Assembly: GCF_001467535.1 (NCBI RefSeq) | Contig: NZ_LNZC01000020.1 | Location: 417-64,416 of the forward strand | DNA from: Legionella worsleiensis | Lineage (GTDB): Bacteria; Pseudomonadota; Gammaproteobacteria; Legionellales; Legionellaceae | Length of the DNA: 64,000 bases | Direction of reading: 5' to 3' | Shown here: one piece after another, positions 51,922 to 61,301 of the stretch | Numbering within the stretch: position 1 is the stretch's first letter | How the letters are laid out: every line of letters starts with the position of its first letter | Program-made: the position numbers and the translations under genes | The notes under the pieces: generated by a model | Told to the model about the DNA's origin: nothing | The model's input: the letters and a program-made list of their open reading frames with translations, nothing else | Databases searched by the model: none

Positions 51922-52877
51922 TGACAGCAGAGTCTTTATGGCGGCCCTCAGCATCTATTGACGTGTTGCGCCAACGAGCGGCTTTTTTAGCTAAAATACG
52001 CCAGTTTTTTGTGGGCAGACACTATCTGGAAGTGGAAACACCAATCATGGCGCAATTTGGTGTTACTGATGCCTACCTCTCAAACATTAAAGCAACTTTT
52101 AGGGGAGAAACTTATTGTTTGCAAACTTCCCCTGAATACCACATGAAGCGTTTGTTGGCGGCTGGCAGTGGGCCTATTTTCCAGTTGGCACGAGTTTTTC
52201 GCGATGATGAATTGGGGCGCTGGCATAATCCTGAATTTACTTTATTGGAATGGTATCAGTTGGGTATTGATCATCATGCCTTAATGGCGGAAATGGATTT
52301 GCTGCTGCAACATGTGCTTAAGACCAAGCCAATGATCAAAAAAACCTATCAAGAAGCATTTTTAGACAGTTGTGGACTGGATCCGTTTAATGCATCAATA
52401 GAACACTTTAAAAATATATTGGTACAAAACCAACTGGATTCGGTTTTGTCTCCTCAAGAGCAAGATAGAGATCAGTATTTATTTTTGTTGATGAGTCATG
52501 TTGTTGAGCCTTTTCTGGCGCAAGAACACGCTCCTGTCGCAGTTTATGACTTTCCCACATCCCAAGCGGCGCTGGCTAAAATTAACAACGGTGTTGCCGA
52601 GCGTTTTGAGGTGTATTATCAGGGTGTGGAATTGGCTAATGGTTTTCATGAACTGACAGACGTTGATGCCCAGGCAAAGCGATTTGCCCAGGATCTCGAA
52701 TTGAGAGCGCTTCACGGTTTACCGGAGGTTCAAGCCGATGAGTTCTTATTACAGGCTTTGGCGCATGGTTTGCCTCCATGCAGCGGCGTTGCTTTGGGTG
52801 TAGACCGATTGTTTGCCTTGGCACTAGGACAGCCCAGAATAACAGACATTCTGTCTTTTGATTTTTCAAGAGCCTGA
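51921..52877 (+). CDS. epmA: Elongation factor P--(R)-beta-lysine ligase
   Basis: A 318-aa truncated class II lysyl-tRNA synthetase paralogue without an anticodon-binding domain. Motif 2 is FQLARVFRDDELGRWHNPEFTLLEW in pieces and motif 3 is SGVALGVDRLFALALG. EpmA adds beta-lysine to EF-P to relieve ribosome stalling at polyproline. ATG 51921 shares one base with the sufT stop (TAATG), so it is expressed with the SUF operon. EpmB, a 4Fe-4S radical-SAM enzyme that makes the beta-lysine, is not in the window. Confidence 0.93.
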   Translation: MTAESLWRPSASIDVLRQRAAFLAKIRQFFVGRHYLEVETPIMAQFGVTDAYLSNIKATFRGETYCLQTSPEYHMKRLLAAGSGPIFQLARVFRDDELGRWHNPEFTLLEWYQLGIDHHALMAEMDLLLQHVLKTKPMIKKTYQEAFLDSCGLDPFNASIEHFKNILVQNQLDSVLSPQEQDRDQYLFLLMSHVVEPFLAQEHAPVAVYDFPTSQAALAKINNGVAERFEVYYQGVELANGFHELTDVDAQAKRFAQDLELRALHGLPEVQADEFLLQALAHGLPPCSGVALGVDRLFALALGQPRITDILSFDFSRA

Positions 52878-53082
52878 GCTGTTTTGCTGAAAAAGTCACA
52901 ATAAACTGACTTTACGCATGCACCCCTATGCATTTGTATTTTACCGGGGTATACAAATCCCGGTTGCGAACAGCTAAGCCTTTTTTTTAAAAATAACTCC
53001 CCATCCTGAGCGCAGCGAGGGATCTCCCTGTAGTGGTACACTCTCTAACATATTGGAATTTAAAGTGTATTCCCTGTCGGGA
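52878..53082. repeat. Intergenic region with a CATCCTGAGCGCAGCGAGGGATC repeat-like element
   Basis: Around 53002-53024 a short palindromic element (CATCCTGAGCG / CGAGGGATC core) resembles dispersed intergenic palindromes in other bacterial genomes. Only one copy is present in this window. No gene is seen between epmA and rlpA. Confidence 0.4.
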
Positions 53083-53517
53083 TTAAACCACTTCAATTTC
53101 AACAGGCGCAAGTCCTTTGATACCGAGTTTTTGCGCTGCACCATAGGATAAATCGATTATCCGGTTTGATACAAAGGGTCCTCTGTCGTTAATTCTAACC
53201 ACAATAGATTTACCATTATTCAGATTTTTTACCCGTACTCGGGTTGAAATGGGTAAGGTAGGATGTGCCGCCGTCATGGCGTATTTGTTGAACCGTTCTC
53301 CATTGGCTGTTTTTTTGTGTTTGGGATTTGTTCCATACCAGGACGCCGTTCCCTTCGCTTTGTAATTTTTGGCAGACTTCATCACATGATATGTTTTCCC
53401 TTTGATTTTATAATGGTAGGATTCATTGGTTTGCTGATGCGTACAGGCTGCCAGCAGCATAGGGAATAACATGGCAATAAGGCGTTTGGTCATCATCGAT
53501 AGTGTGTAATTATTCAT
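53083..53517 (-). CDS. rlpA: RlpA-like lipoprotein
   Basis: A 144-aa septal-ring lipoprotein type. The lipobox is LLAAC with Cys25. The double-psi beta-barrel follows: GTASWYGTNPKHKKTANGERF, MTAAHPTLP, VKNLNNGKSIVVRINDRGPF and IIDLSYGAAQKLG. There is no C-terminal SPOR domain, so it is a short form. RlpA of Pseudomonas is a lytic transglycosylase acting on denuded glycan. ATG 53517 or 53493/53496 could start it. Confidence 0.92.
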   Translation of the reverse strand: MNNYTLSMMTKRLIAMLFPMLLAACTHQQTNESYHYKIKGKTYHVMKSAKNYKAKGTASWYGTNPKHKKTANGERFNKYAMTAAHPTLPISTRVRVKNLNNGKSIVVRINDRGPFVSNRIIDLSYGAAQKLGIKGLAPVEIEVV

Positions 53518-53672
53518 AATATTATATTCTCATTCCTCTATAGAGTTTCAGTTTTAGCGAAATGAGCCATTGTCAACGGCTTAATTCGAGGCTCGCTTTG
53601 TGCATTAAGTGGACGCAGCGCCGCCTTTTTTGCTAATAAAGATGCCAATAATAACACATTTTTATCATAAAT

Positions 53673-54578
53673 TCAGGCGGGGTAGAAAAACGTCGCTTCA
53701 TGTTTGTTATAAAACAAATTTAAAACACGTCCGTTTGGGATTTCTTGAAATGGTCTGATCGACGCTAAATCGTTTTTACCTTGGAGCTTAATCGTAAAAA
53801 TTAATTGTTTTGCTTTGCCGGATTCTATCCATTTTTTTATGAGCGTATACGCTCGGTCAGGATAACACGCTACATCCGAAAGGACCCAATCATAGGGTTT
53901 ATCCAAAGCATGAGGTTCCAGGGCAAAAGCGCTTTGTTGCAAGAAATGCACCCCGGGCAGCCTCGCTATTTTTTCATCCAGCTTAGCCTTATCAACGGCG
54001 GTTACGGTGGCACTGAGTGACTGCATGACGTAAGTCCAGCCACCTGGTGATGCCCCCAAATCCAACGCAGTATCTCCAGCTTTGGGATAGACTCCCAATA
54101 AAAACAACGCCTCCCATAATTTCAAATAGGCTCTATTTGGCGGATTGATTTTATCTTCTATAAAAAAACACGCCCCTTGTGGCCATTTTTTTAAGCGTTT
54201 GGCACTATAAACCAGAGTATTGTGATCCAGGAGACAAAAAACACCAAGTTCTGGCAATTCTATCTCGGGTCCAAAATGACGATCAAGTAAGGGGTATTTA
54301 CGCAACTGGCTTTCAATCAGCCGGGATCTTCTGATGTGGCTTACCGGATGCAGATACCAGAATTTACCGGCTTGGCGCAGAATGTTAACTGCTTCAGAAA
54401 TAGACTGAAATGTAATACGCACTGGCTCAAGCCAGATATCCTGAGCAAAGCAAACATTGGTTTTTTTGAGAGGAGAAAAGACCAAATCACCGACCAATTG
54501 GGTTTTAACGCCCAATTCTTCGCAAAGCGCAGTACGAAATTCAGGTTTGGTGACATAAACAGCAGCGAGATTATTCAT
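53673..54578 (-). CDS. rlmM: RlmM-like rRNA 2'-O-methyltransferase
   Basis: A 301-aa FtsJ/RrmJ-fold methyltransferase. The SAM-binding motif is DLGASPGGWTYVM, with VTAVDK and the catalytic-type Asp in YDWVLSDVACYP; the last catalytic lysine lies in FTIKLQG. The N-terminal ~150 residues match the THUMP-like part of COG2933. RlmM methylates C2498 of 23S rRNA in E. coli; this one is ~60 residues shorter, so the exact target is uncertain. Confidence 0.85.
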   Translation of the reverse strand: MNNLAAVYVTKPEFRTALCEELGVKTQLVGDLVFSPLKKTNVCFAQDIWLEPVRITFQSISEAVNILRQAGKFWYLHPVSHIRRSRLIESQLRKYPLLDRHFGPEIELPELGVFCLLDHNTLVYSAKRLKKWPQGACFFIEDKINPPNRAYLKLWEALFLLGVYPKAGDTALDLGASPGGWTYVMQSLSATVTAVDKAKLDEKIARLPGVHFLQQSAFALEPHALDKPYDWVLSDVACYPDRAYTLIKKWIESGKAKQLIFTIKLQGKNDLASIRPFQEIPNGRVLNLFYNKHEATFFYPA

Positions 54579-54739
54579 GGTTTTTGCAAGAATTTAAAAC
54601 ATGCAAAGTATACACTATGCGGACAGGATTAAAAGCGCTCTAATGTTATTGCACCAACCGCCCGACCTAAGCTTACTTGCAAAATAATTTAACAACATTA
54701 TAATGCGCATTATTTTAACGATTTGATGCAGAAAAGACA

Positions 54740-57063
54740 ATGATGACAGAAGCCGAGATAGAAGCCGAACTGAAACGCACTGGCTGGAATTTTATTGGTC
54801 AGGGAACATTCAGTCAGGTCTACCTGTCGCAGAACGAATTGACCATTAATGGACAAACCTGTCACTGGGTAATAAAAAAACCACGGATAAGCTCCTCTCT
54901 TTCTGCGCCGGGGCGGGTGGTAAGAAAATGGAATGAAACCAATCGAGAGCGCCCGGCCTTTGTATCAAAACATGGCTGGATTGCGCCTTATATGGGAGAT
55001 GTTGAGGCTACAGATGAGCAAATAGCTGCTGCATTAATCGAGATATATCAGCGAACAGGTCACATTATTGCCGATGCCTGTTCCCCAAAAAACTTCCTGT
55101 ATCATAACGGTGCTGTTTATTGTGTTGATTTTGATAATGCATTTAACAGACTCTCAATAGAGTCCAGGAAAATTTCGTTTTTTACGAATCATCATTACAC
55201 GCTATATTTCAAGGGGGTGGAGAAGCAGGGATTTCCCATATCCATTGCGGTCATTAGAGCTTTGGGCTATCTGGAAATGCAGTATTCTTCGGAAACCATC
55301 CGCACCCAAATGATTGAAAAGGGTTTTTTAACCCTACGAATTCTCCAAATCATTGCCAACTATCACCAGTGCAGATCGGTAGTGCCTGAGCTAATCTCGC
55401 ACCTCCCTGTTTTGGCTCGTATTGAACAGCTTGATCCGGGTAATCGTATTCCAAACCGATTGATAGACCCTTCTTTTGTTACGAACATAGCTGATGGTAT
55501 AACTGACGATACAACGCTCGAGTTATTGGAAGAGTGGCTTATCACATACATGATGGTTGCTCCCCAATTAAAGAACCGGGCAAATTTACCTCCCTTACTC
55601 GATTTATACGGCTGCTCCAACGAAGAGCGCCCCTTGTGGCTTGTTAAAAACGAAGATGTGTATGCTATCCGGCTTCTGTTCAAATACGACAGAAGCGGCA
55701 TTCCTCAACACTTCTGTGGTATCACCTTGTTACACCATGCAGCAGCATTGGGAAAATGCGCCAGTTTACGGGAGTTAATTGATTTAGGCGTAGATCTCTA
55801 CGCCAGAACAGCATTTCTTAATCGGCCAGAAGAGGAACAAGAGTCTGCCCTTGAATTTGCGATCAAGTCAGGGCATGGGCAGGCTGCGAAAATGCTGATA
55901 GATGCGGGATATCAATCTGAAGAGCGTACACACGAGTTGCTGGAAATGAGTAAAAGAAATCCACAGAATGGACTCACACTTTTTATCTTGACGGCACAGG
56001 AAAATATGCCTGAGTTGTTGGAACGCTTGCTTCAGGTAAACCCCGACTTCATTAATAAAACCGATGCGTCTGGCTGTACGGCTTTAATCCATGCCGTAAT
56101 GAGAGGACACTTGAATATTGTACACTATCTGGTTGGACAAAATGCCTGCACTACCGTAAAGACCGCATTTTCGTCATCCGAAAAAGGGCATGACTTTCTG
56201 AATGAATTTACATTAGCTGACTGGGCGCTTTATTATGGCCATCAACATGTCTTTGAGTTGTTCTCTTTTATGCGTTCGATCATCATCGAAAATGATTACA
56301 TTAAACCAGCGAATTTGGATGATGCGTTTTTAAGAAGCGACCTGGCAAAAATCCAATGGCTAATTCCTCAGGGCTCACCACTGTTGAAAAAAATAATTAA
56401 TGCAATGGGTACCCCCCTGCATCTGGCCATAATGCACAAACAGGAGGCCATCGCCTGTTATCTGGTTAAAGCCGGTTCAGATCTTGCAATCAACTCAACT
56501 CAACTCACAGAGCAACTCCTCCAAACCAGAATGCCTGGCTGACGGCTCTGCACCATGACGCTAAAGATGTGATACGCACCTGTCTGGAGCACGCTAATGA
56601 TTCGTTGATAAAACTCGACCCTACTGGAGCGATCATGCAAGCAGCAAGACTTGGTTTACTGGAATCCGTTAAACTTATTATTGCCTCTAAGCCCCAGCTG
56701 ATTAACTGGACTGACCAGCAAAACCGCACCCCGCTGTCCTGTGCAATTATCAATGGGCATATTAATATTGTTCGATTCCTGATCGAAAGCGGTGCCCAAC
56801 TGGATGTTTGCCTTAGAATTTTTGATGATGCGTATATTCCCGAAACACCGTTTAATAACTGTTCGCCCCTCGATTTGGCACGCAGATTAGGCAATCCCGA
56901 CATGATAGCGTTATTGGAGAATGCAAAAGCCCAACCGGCAAAGACTGCGAGTGACCGTGTCTCGCCTCTGCATTTTTTTGCTGGTTCGTCGTCGGCATCG
57001 AGCAGCTCACAAGAGCACTCTTCTTTGAGACAGGATTCATCGAGTTCATGGACAGATTGGTAG
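54740..57063 (+). pseudogene. Kinase-like ankyrin-repeat effector, frameshifted
   Basis: Two ORFs, 54740-56542 (600 aa) and a second continuing frame to 57063, form one gene broken near 56505. The N-terminus is kinase-like: glycine loop GQGTFSQVYLS (20-30), WVIKKPR (Lys46/47), a catalytic-loop-like DACSPKNFL with D112 and N118, and VDFDNA in place of DFG. From ~residue 310 ankyrin units follow (GITLLHHAAALG, TALIHAVMRGHLNIVHYLV, TPLHLAIMHKQEAIACYLV). The second frame resumes NAWLTALHHDAKDV and adds GLLESVKLIIA and TPLSCAIINGHINIVRFLIESGA. Removing one CAACT unit at 56491-56505 restores an uninterrupted reading frame of about 770 codons. A Ser-rich tail ends it. Likely a Dot/Icm-type effector that is broken or phase-variable. 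Confidence 0.8.
56491..56505 (+). repeat. CAACT pentanucleotide repeat (x3) at the frameshift
   Basis: CAACTCAACTCAACT lies exactly where the ankyrin gene changes frame. Loss of one 5-bp unit joins the two frames; gain of one unit would leave it broken. Slipped-strand mispairing is an obvious source of the frameshift. Confidence 0.8.
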
Positions 57064-57068
57064 CCGCA

Positions 57069-57311
57069 CTATGAATATTCTTGGGGGAGTTTCTTTAAGG
57101 GTCTGTATTGTTCGCTAATTCTTCGTTTAACCGCAGCTTTTCTTGGGGGCAGCAAACAGGAAAGTGCTACAGAGGTTAAATAAGGCAATCCTATTAAAAC
57201 GAGTATGTGTTTTAGTGTTCCAGAAACGATAGCATCCATGAAACTGGATAGAATCAGCAGGTATTGAACCATACGGTTTTTGATGAAATCAGGGATCAAC
57301 AGTTGGGTCAT
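57069..57311 (-). CDS. Small membrane protein, 80 aa
   Basis: ATG 57311 with TGGA nearby. Two hydrophobic segments (VQYLLILSSFMDAIV, LKHILVLIGLPYLTSVALSCLL) are followed by a basic tail (PPRKAAVKRRISEQYRPLKK). No known family is recognised. It lies between the ankyrin gene and radC on the opposite strand to the former; its stop is 6 bp from that gene's end. Confidence 0.45.
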   Translation of the reverse strand: MTQLLIPDFIKNRMVQYLLILSSFMDAIVSGTLKHILVLIGLPYLTSVALSCLLPPRKAAVKRRISEQYRPLKKLPQEYS

Positions 57312-57417
57312 TTTTTTTATCCATTATGCGCTGGTTTTGCCTCGAGCTCCTGAATTTTACCCTTTAATATTCTGGTGAATTCAGGCGGGTAGGGGCTGTT
57401 ATCTATTGGCTTTGGGG

Positions 57418-58101
57418 TTAATTACAAATCCATTTACTCTCCGCAATGATGGAGTACACTTCATTGTCGCCTATGACTATATGGTCGAGTAAACGTGCAT
57501 CGACTAACTCTAAGGCGTCACGAATCCGTTCGGTTACAGCAAGATCCTGGTGGCTGGCATCAGAAACGCCTGAGGGATGATTGTGCGCCAGAATCAAGGC
57601 TGCGGCATTGAGTTGCAGAACCCGCTCTATTATGGGTCTTGGGTGTACCGAGGCTGCGTTAATGGTTCCTGAAAATAATTCTTCGTAGGCTATTATTCGG
57701 TGTTGATTATCCAGATAAAGTGCAGCGAAGGTTTCGTTTTTATAGTCACGCAATCTTTTTTTCAAATAGGCGTAGGTTTGCTTGCTGTTGGTAATCTGGG
57801 TTTCTTTTTGTAAGTGAATAAAGTCACTGCGGCGACAAATTTCTTTTACTGCTTGTAATTGCAGGTAACGAACCTCCCCAAGACCAGAGATTTGCTTGAA
57901 ATTCTGCACCGAGGCGTTCAGTATGGCTCGTAAATCGCCAAGATGTTTAATCAGATCATAGGCTAATTGCAGGCATGATTTTTTTCCGCTTCCTGAACTG
58001 ATAAAAACAGCTAATAATTCCGTATCAGAAAGGCTTTGCGCACCGTAGTTAAGTAATTTTTCACGCAGATCAAGCTGCGGTGTTGATTGGACAACCGTCA
58101 T
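57418..58101 (-). CDS. radC: RadC family JAB-domain protein
   Basis: A 227-aa UPF0758 protein. It has an N-terminal HhH-like part (LLNYGAQSLSDTELLAVFISSG, ISGLGEVRYLQLQAV), then a JAMM/JAB domain with ELFSGTINAASVHPRPI, HNHPSG and the final acidic ligand in DASHQDLAVTERI. Despite its name a DNA-repair role is not established. Divergent from coaBC, with only ~80 bp between the two starts, as in many gammaproteobacteria. Confidence 0.93.
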   Translation of the reverse strand: MTVVQSTPQLDLREKLLNYGAQSLSDTELLAVFISSGSGKKSCLQLAYDLIKHLGDLRAILNASVQNFKQISGLGEVRYLQLQAVKEICRRSDFIHLQKETQITNSKQTYAYLKKRLRDYKNETFAALYLDNQHRIIAYEELFSGTINAASVHPRPIIERVLQLNAAALILAHNHPSGVSDASHQDLAVTERIRDALELVDARLLDHIVIGDNEVYSIIAESKWICN

Positions 58102-58178
58102 TTTTGTATTCCTTTTTTATTCCTTTATTGCGAAGTTTGTGCTTTGATCGGGGGTATTCTTATAAAAAATGGTCAGTC

Positions 58179-59384
58179 ATGCAAGATTTTATTAATAAAA
58201 AAATTCTTCTTGGAGTTTGTGGCGGTATTGCTGCTTATAAATCAGCTTATCTGGTCAGAGAGTTAACTCGACTTGGCGCTGATGTCAAAGTGGTTATGAC
58301 TCAGTCTGCCGCACAATTTGTAACCCCTTTATTAATGCAAGCTTTATCAGCGAACGAAGTGCGAACCGATTTATTTGACAGGCAATCAGAACATGCCATG
58401 GGACACATTGAATTAGCACGATGGGCGGATTATTTCCTGATTGCTCCAGCCTCAGCGAACTGTCTTGCAAAAATGGCTCAGGGTCTAGCAGATGATTTAT
58501 TGTCTACTTTGTATTTGGTTGCAGAGACCCCGGTACTTGTTTGTCCGGCTATGAATCGCAGTATGTGGGCACACCCTGCAACCCAGGCAAATTACGCCCT
58601 GCTCAAACAACGTGGTGTCATTTTTGTTGGACCAGAAGAGGGAACTCAGGCCTGCGGTGAGCACGGGTTAGGTCGAGTTAGTGAAGCAGAACAGATAATC
58701 AGCGCATTACGATTACATGAGGTGCATCAGCTTTTGTCAGATAAACAGCTCTTGATCACCGCAGGCCCTACACGTGAAGCATTGGATCCGGTTCGTTATT
58801 TAAGTAATTACAGTTCTGGCAAAATGGGCTTTGCACTGGCAGAGGCTGCAGCCATGGCCGGAGCTCGGGTTACAATAATCAGCGGGCCTAGTACTTTATC
58901 TGTTTCGGCAGGAATAGAACTGGTTCGAGTGGAGTCTGCACAATCCATGCATGATGAAGTGATGCAGCGTTTACACCCAGGGATTGTATTTGTTGGTGCA
59001 GCTGCAGTTGCTGACTATAAAATAGCAACTCCGGCAGTTGAGAAAATGAAAAAAAATAAACAGGAAGAGCTCACGCTGCATCTTATCAGAAATGTCGATA
59101 TTCTGAGCACCGTTGCTGCCAGCGGCAAGGCCGCTTATGTTGTCGGATTTGCTGCTGAAACGAATGATGTAGTGCACTATGCTCGAGAAAAATTAATACA
59201 AAAAAATCTCGATATGATCATCGCCAATCAGGTAGGAAAAGGCATGGGCTTCGAGACAGATGACAATCAAGTGAGTGTGATCACAAAAAACAACCAAATA
59301 GATCTCCCCATGTGCAACAAAACACGACTCGCCGGACAAATTATTGCAATCCTTGCTGCAACTCTGCAAAATGGCGCTCATTAA
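58179..59384 (+). CDS. coaBC: Bifunctional phosphopantothenoylcysteine decarboxylase / phosphopantothenate--cysteine ligase
   Basis: A 401-aa two-domain coenzyme A enzyme. The N-terminal flavin decarboxylase half has [18 protein letters not shown], the [11 protein letters not shown] active-site His, and CPAMNRSMW. The C-terminal ligase half has [27 protein letters not shown] and AAVADYK. ATG 58179 fits the family N-terminus; earlier in-frame starts would overlap radC. It heads the coaBC-dut-algC cluster. Confidence 0.95.
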   Translation: MQDFINKKILLGVCGGIAAYKSAYLVRELTRLGADVKVVMTQSAAQFVTPLLMQALSANEVRTDLFDRQSEHAMGHIELARWADYFLIAPASANCLAKMAQGLADDLLSTLYLVAETPVLVCPAMNRSMWAHPATQANYALLKQRGVIFVGPEEGTQACGEHGLGRVSEAEQIISALRLHEVHQLLSDKQLLITAGPTREALDPVRYLSNYSSGKMGFALAEAAAMAGARVTIISGPSTLSVSAGIELVRVESAQSMHDEVMQRLHPGIVFVGAAAVADYKIATPAVEKMKKNKQEELTLHLIRNVDILSTVAASGKAAYVVGFAAETNDVVHYAREKLIQKNLDMIIANQVGKGMGFETDDNQVSVITKNNQIDLPMCNKTRLAGQIIAILAATLQNGAH

Positions 59385-59401
59385 ACTTATTGGATTTTAT
59401 G

Positions 59402-59860
59402 ATGCAGCAGGTAATACAATTAAAAATTCTTGATTCACGAATAGGCGATACCATTCCCTTACCTACTTACGCTACTGGCGGTTCTGCTGGTTTGGATATG
59501 AGGGTATGTATTTCTGAACCCATTCAAATTGCTCCGCAAGAAACGGTACTATTACCCACAGGATTGTCCATATACATTGCAGATCCCAATTTGGCAGCCG
59601 TCTTGTTACCTCGTTCAGGATTGGGACATAAAAATGGCATTGTTTTAGGCAATCTTGTTGGATTGATTGATTCAGATTATCAAGGGGAATTAAAAATTTC
59701 CTGCTGGAACCGAAGTCAGGATTCTTTTACCGTTCACCCCGGTGAGCGGATTGCTCAACTGGTTTTTGTCCCTGTGGTGCAGGCTGCCTTTGAGGTAGTG
59801 GATTCATTCACCGAGAGCAGTCGTGGTGAAGGCGGTTTTGGCAGTTCTGGGAGACATTAG
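59402..59860 (+). CDS. dut: dUTP diphosphatase
   Basis: A 152-aa trimeric dUTPase with all five motifs: [44 protein letters not shown] and [10 protein letters not shown]. It hydrolyses dUTP to dUMP, keeping uracil out of DNA. ATG 59402 gives the usual length; ATG 59399 adds one residue. It lies 17 bp after coaBC, a classic pairing. Confidence 0.95.
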   Translation: MQQVIQLKILDSRIGDTIPLPTYATGGSAGLDMRVCISEPIQIAPQETVLLPTGLSIYIADPNLAAVLLPRSGLGHKNGIVLGNLVGLIDSDYQGELKISCWNRSQDSFTVHPGERIAQLVFVPVVQAAFEVVDSFTESSRGEGGFGSSGRH

Positions 59861-59863
59861 ACT

Positions 59864-61249
59864 ATGTATGAGCAAGTACGTATCCCTCGGTCGGTTTTTC
59901 GTGCCTACGATATCAGGGGCGTCATAGGCCAGGATTTGGATGAGCACTCTTTTTATACTATAGGTTTGGCTCTGGCCTGTTTTTTACAGTCTTTGCATAG
60001 AACACAGATTTATCTGGCTCGTGATGGGCGCCTTACCAGTCCTGGTTTATCCCAGGCGTTAAAAACAGGACTTTTAGACAGCGGAATTGATGTCGTTGAT
60101 TTGGGTGCTGTTGCAACACCGGTCATGTACTATGCGACCCATACCCAAGGTTTGGATTGTGGATTAATGGTAACTGGCAGTCATAATCCGGCCGACTATA
60201 ATGGCATTAAGATGGTTTTGGCGGGTAAAACATTAATTCAGGAAGATATAGATACCCTCTATGAGCTGGTTCTTGAACAGAAACGCATTCACGGCAAGGG
60301 GAGCGAAATCCAGTTTGATGTCTTGCCACATTATATCCAGCGTATAGTCAGTGATATAGACCTAAAACGTAGATTAAAGGTTGTGGTTGATTGCGGTAAT
60401 GGTATTGCCGGTCCAGTAATTCCTGCGGTGCTTACTGAATTAGGCTGTGAGGTAATCCCTCTATTTTGTGATGTAGATGGACGTTTTCCCAACCATCATC
60501 CCGATCCGACTATAGAATCAAATCTGCTTGATTTAAAGAAAGCGGTAGCGCAACATCACGCCGATATAGGATTAGCATTTGATGGCGATGCCGATCGTTT
60601 GGGTTTGATTACCAATGCTGGAGAAATGATTTGGCCTGATCGTTTGATGATGCTTTTTGCTCAGGAGGTATTAAGCAGAAATCCCGGAGCTACTGTCGTT
60701 TATGACGTTAAATGCAGTGCACATCTTGGGCAAATGATTACCGATGCCGGCGGAAAAGCGAAAATGTGCCCTACTGGACATTCTATAGTCAAGGGGGTTA
60801 TGAAAGAAGAGCAGGCGGCTTTAGCGGGTGAGATGAGCGGTCACCTGTTTTTTAAAGACAGGTGGTTTGGATTTGATGACGCCCTCTACAGTGCCTGTCG
60901 TTTATTAGAAATTATCAGTGCCTCTGATTTAACGGTCAGTGAGCAATTTAAACGTATTCCTGACAGTATTAATACCCCTGAATTAAAGATCGCAATTGTC
61001 GAGGATGAAAAATTTACGTTTATGAAACGGTTTAGTGAACATGCAGATTTTCCCGGCGCACGAATGATCACTATTGATGGTTTACGTGTCGAGTTTCCCA
61101 ATGGCTGGGGTTTACTCAGAGCGTCCAATACGACGCCTTGTCTGGTCGCCCGGTTTGAAGCCGTTGATGCCGAGAGTTTGTTGCAGATTCAATTGATCTT
61201 TAAAAAGCAAATTCAACTATTTGACGCCAATCTGGTTCTGCCTTTTTAG
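59864..61249 (+). CDS. algC: Phosphomannomutase/phosphoglucomutase
   Basis: A 461-aa alpha-D-phosphohexomutase. The phosphoserine is Ser106 in TGSHNP, the Mg loop is FDGDADRLG, the sugar-specificity loop is GEMSGH, and the phosphate-binding loop RASNTTPC lies near the C-terminus. It supplies mannose-1-P or glucose-1-P for LPS and exopolysaccharide. It starts 3 bp after dut and ends the operon, followed by a hairpin. Confidence 0.95.
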   Translation: MYEQVRIPRSVFRAYDIRGVIGQDLDEHSFYTIGLALACFLQSLHRTQIYLARDGRLTSPGLSQALKTGLLDSGIDVVDLGAVATPVMYYATHTQGLDCGLMVTGSHNPADYNGIKMVLAGKTLIQEDIDTLYELVLEQKRIHGKGSEIQFDVLPHYIQRIVSDIDLKRRLKVVVDCGNGIAGPVIPAVLTELGCEVIPLFCDVDGRFPNHHPDPTIESNLLDLKKAVAQHHADIGLAFDGDADRLGLITNAGEMIWPDRLMMLFAQEVLSRNPGATVVYDVKCSAHLGQMITDAGGKAKMCPTGHSIVKGVMKEEQAALAGEMSGHLFFKDRWFGFDDALYSACRLLEIISASDLTVSEQFKRIPDSINTPELKIAIVEDEKFTFMKRFSEHADFPGARMITIDGLRVEFPNGWGLLRASNTTPCLVARFEAVDAESLLQIQLIFKKQIQLFDANLVLPF

Positions 61250-61279
61250 CAGGAAAGATCACGTTCTTTAGGCCGTTTA

Positions 61280-61300
61280 GCCGCATGTGGTGCATGCGGC
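61280..61300 (+). terminator. Terminator after algC, shared with the convergent effector gene
   Basis: Perfect 8-bp stem GCCGCATG / CATGCGGC with a 5-nt loop, followed by CTTACTTTGG. It lies 30 bp past algC and directly abuts the stop of the convergent ankyrin gene. The T-tract is weak. Confidence 0.5.
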
Positions 61301-61301
61301 C

